In this document: one piece after another, positions 4,916 to 6,241 of the stretch
How positions within the stretch are numbered: the first letter of the stretch is position 1
How the letters are laid out: the number at the start of each line of letters is the position of its first letter
NCBI GenBank assembly: GCA_030539595.1
Contig: JAUNXW010000101.1
Span: forward strand, 1-6,241
Source of the DNA: Methanocorpusculum sp.
Lineage (GTDB): Archaea; Halobacteriota; Methanomicrobia; Methanomicrobiales; Methanocorpusculaceae
Length of the DNA stretch: 6,241 nt
Direction of reading: 5' to 3'
Notes under the pieces: model-generated
Databases searched by the model: none
What the model was told of the DNA's origin: nothing
What the model saw: only the letters and a program-made list of their open reading frames with translations
Program-made: the position numbers and the translations under genes

Positions 4916-6181
4916 TCACGCAAACGATAAAGCATAATCCAAATCAGCGATTATGTCGTCTGAATTTTCTAATCCCACAGAAAGCCGTATAGTCTCTTCG
5001 GTTACTCCGGTAGACTTCTGTTCTTCTTTTGTCAGCTGCTGATGAGTTGTTGAAGCGGGGTGAATTATCAATGTTCTTGTGTCGCCTATGTTTGCGAGAA
5101 GAGAGATGAGCTTTACGTTATTCTGAACTCTTACAGCCGCATCATAACCTCCTTTTACTCCGAATGTGAGAAGAGGACCTCCAAAGCCTTCGAAATATTT
5201 GTCTCTGTTTTTTGCTGATGGATGATTTTCAAGTCCGGGATAATTTACCCATGCGACTTTTTCATGATTTTCCAGATGCTTTGCGACAGCCAGAGCATTT
5301 TGTGCGTGGCGTTCAACACGTAGATAGAGGGTTTCAAGTCCCATGGATGTGAGCCATGCGTTGAATGGTGAAAGCGTCGCTCCCAAATCTCTCATGAGTG
5401 AAATTCTGATGCTTGTTGAAACTGTTGATTTGCCGAAGGTCTGATAGTGTCTAAGCCCTCCGTAAGCAGAATCAGGCTCTGTGAATTTCGGGAATTTGCC
5501 GTTGTCCCATGGGAATTTTCCGCTTTCGACTATTGCTCCAGCGAGTGAATTTCCGTGACCGTTTGCATATTTTGTTGCCGAAAGAACAACTATGTCAGCT
5601 CCGTGTTTTAATGGCTGAACTGTTCCAATTCCTATTGTGTTGTCCACTATAAAGGGAACGCCCGCATCATGCGCGATTTTTGCGACGGCTTCAAAGTCCG
5701 GAATGTCTAATTTTGGATTTCCGAGCGCTTCAAAGTAGACGGCTCTGGTTTTTTCGCTGACTGCATTTTTGAGAGCTGTGAGGTCTGATGAGTTTACGAA
5801 TCTGACTTTTCTTCCGAAGTTTGGAAGTGTCAGGTTGAAAAATTCGTAAGTGCCTCCATAGAGATTGTCGGCAGATACGATTTCATCGCCAGGATTTGTG
5901 AGAGCCAAGACCGCATAGCTTATGGCTGCCATTCCAGAAGAAGTTGTTATTGCCGCAGTTCCGCCTTCTATTGCGGCGAGTTTTGTTTCAAGCGAGGTGT
6001 TGTTTGGATTCGTGAGCCTTGTGTATATATTTCCTTCTTGTTCGAGGCTGAATCTTTTTGCGGCTTCGTCTGCGTTTTTGAATACATAGGCTGTTGTCAT
6101 GTAGATGGGCTCAGCCCTTGCACCTGTTTTTTCATCAGGCTTTTGTCCCGCGTGGATTGAAATTGTTTCTTTTTTATACAT
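4916..6181 (-). CDS. metY: O-acetylhomoserine sulfhydrylase (PLP-dependent)
   Basis: A 421-residue enzyme of the Cys/Met metabolism PLP family that joins O-acetylhomoserine and sulfide to give homocysteine and acetate. Landmarks (numbering from the ATG at 6181) are the N-terminal ETISIHAGQ, PIYMTTAYVF (25-34), YTRLTNPN with Y53 and R55, SSGMAA (81-86), DNLYGGTY with Y108, the PLP-contacting D180 in IVDNT, and Schiff-base K204 in SATKYANGHG, the GHG being typical of sulfhydrylases rather than gamma-lyases. Length fits MetY, longer than cystathionine enzymes at about 380-400. A GTG at 6190 would add three residues (MNY), but lies inside the palindrome and at most a few bases from the predicted transcript start. 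I prefer the ATG, although no strong ribosome-binding site precedes either. It is the first gene of the operon and supplies the sulfide-fixing step after MetX. Confidence 0.95.
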   Translation of the reverse strand: MYKKETISIHAGQKPDEKTGARAEPIYMTTAYVFKNADEAAKRFSLEQEGNIYTRLTNPNNTSLETKLAAIEGGTAAITTSSGMAAISYAVLALTNPGDEIVSADNLYGGTYEFFNLTLPNFGRKVRFVNSSDLTALKNAVSEKTRAVYFEALGNPKLDIPDFEAVAKIAHDAGVPFIVDNTIGIGTVQPLKHGADIVVLSATKYANGHGNSLAGAIVESGKFPWDNGKFPKFTEPDSAYGGLRHYQTFGKSTVSTSIRISLMRDLGATLSPFNAWLTSMGLETLYLRVERHAQNALAVAKHLENHEKVAWVNYPGLENHPSAKNRDKYFEGFGGPLLTFGVKGGYDAAVRVQNNVKLISLLANIGDTRTLIIHPASTTHQQLTKEEQKSTGVTEETIRLSVGLENSDDIIADLDYALSFA

Positions 6182-6183
6182 AT

Positions 6184-6200
6184 AATTCACACTGTGAATT
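6184..6200. promoter_or_regulatory. Perfect palindrome at the met operon start, likely operator
   Basis: AATTCACACTGTGAATT is a perfect 8-bp inverted repeat around one central base. It sits 15 bp downstream of the TATA box, covers the expected transcription start near 6195 and ends two bases before the metY ATG. This is a classic repressor position in archaea. The regulator is not encoded in the window. Confidence 0.55.
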
Positions 6201-6215
6201 TATGTGTGCGGATTG

Positions 6216-6223
6216 AATATATA
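6216..6223 (-). promoter_or_regulatory. TATA box of the metY-metX-ED-nifS-nifU operon
   Basis: The minus strand reads TATATATT. The expected start about 25 bp downstream falls near 6195, so the mRNA would have a leader of only about 13 nt before the metY ATG, consistent with the lack of a strong ribosome-binding site. No other TATA-like site with suitable spacing precedes a gene in the operon. Confidence 0.55.
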
Positions 6224-6241
6224 GTTATCTCCATAGCTTGT

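Overview
The window reads as archaeal, most likely a moderately AT-rich methanogenic euryarchaeon of the Methanomicrobia type. Four things point there: a stand-alone archaeal-type threonyl-tRNA synthetase editing domain, a homoserine O-acyltransferase fused to a CBS pair, a Cys-rich DUF5714 protein, and TATA boxes with no bacterial -35/-10 promoters. The genus cannot be fixed from this sequence alone. All recognised genes are on the minus strand, so the text below runs from high to low coordinates.

Region 6241-1405 is one compact five-gene operon. A TATA box (6216-6223) and a perfect 17-bp palindrome (6184-6200) precede metY (O-acetylhomoserine sulfhydrylase). Then follow metX-CBS (homoserine O-acyltransferase with two CBS motifs), a free ThrRS editing-domain protein with a Cys-rich tail, a NifS/IscS-type cysteine desulfurase, and a NifU/IscU-type Fe-S scaffold with a second Cys-rich tail. 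Gaps between genes are 6 bp, a 4-bp overlap, 8 bp and 0 bp. A 9-nt oligo-T tract just after nifU is the likely terminator. Together, MetX activates homoserine, MetY adds sulfide to make homocysteine, and NifS/NifU move cysteine sulfur into Fe-S clusters. The job of the editing-domain protein in this sulfur operon is unclear and is the most interesting point of the window.

Region 1404-1120 has no gene but holds an array of at least six small hairpins (1234-1378), two of them with identical TAAA loops. Region 1119-341 is a separately promoted DUF5714 gene, with its own TATA box and a 7-bp inverted repeat at the expected transcription start.

Region 340-1 is non-coding and AT-rich. It contains a perfect 17-bp inverted repeat (147-163 and 286-302) bounding a 156-bp segment, plus a third, partial copy of the same sequence, which may be a MITE-like element or a long hairpin at the 3' end of the DUF5714 transcript.
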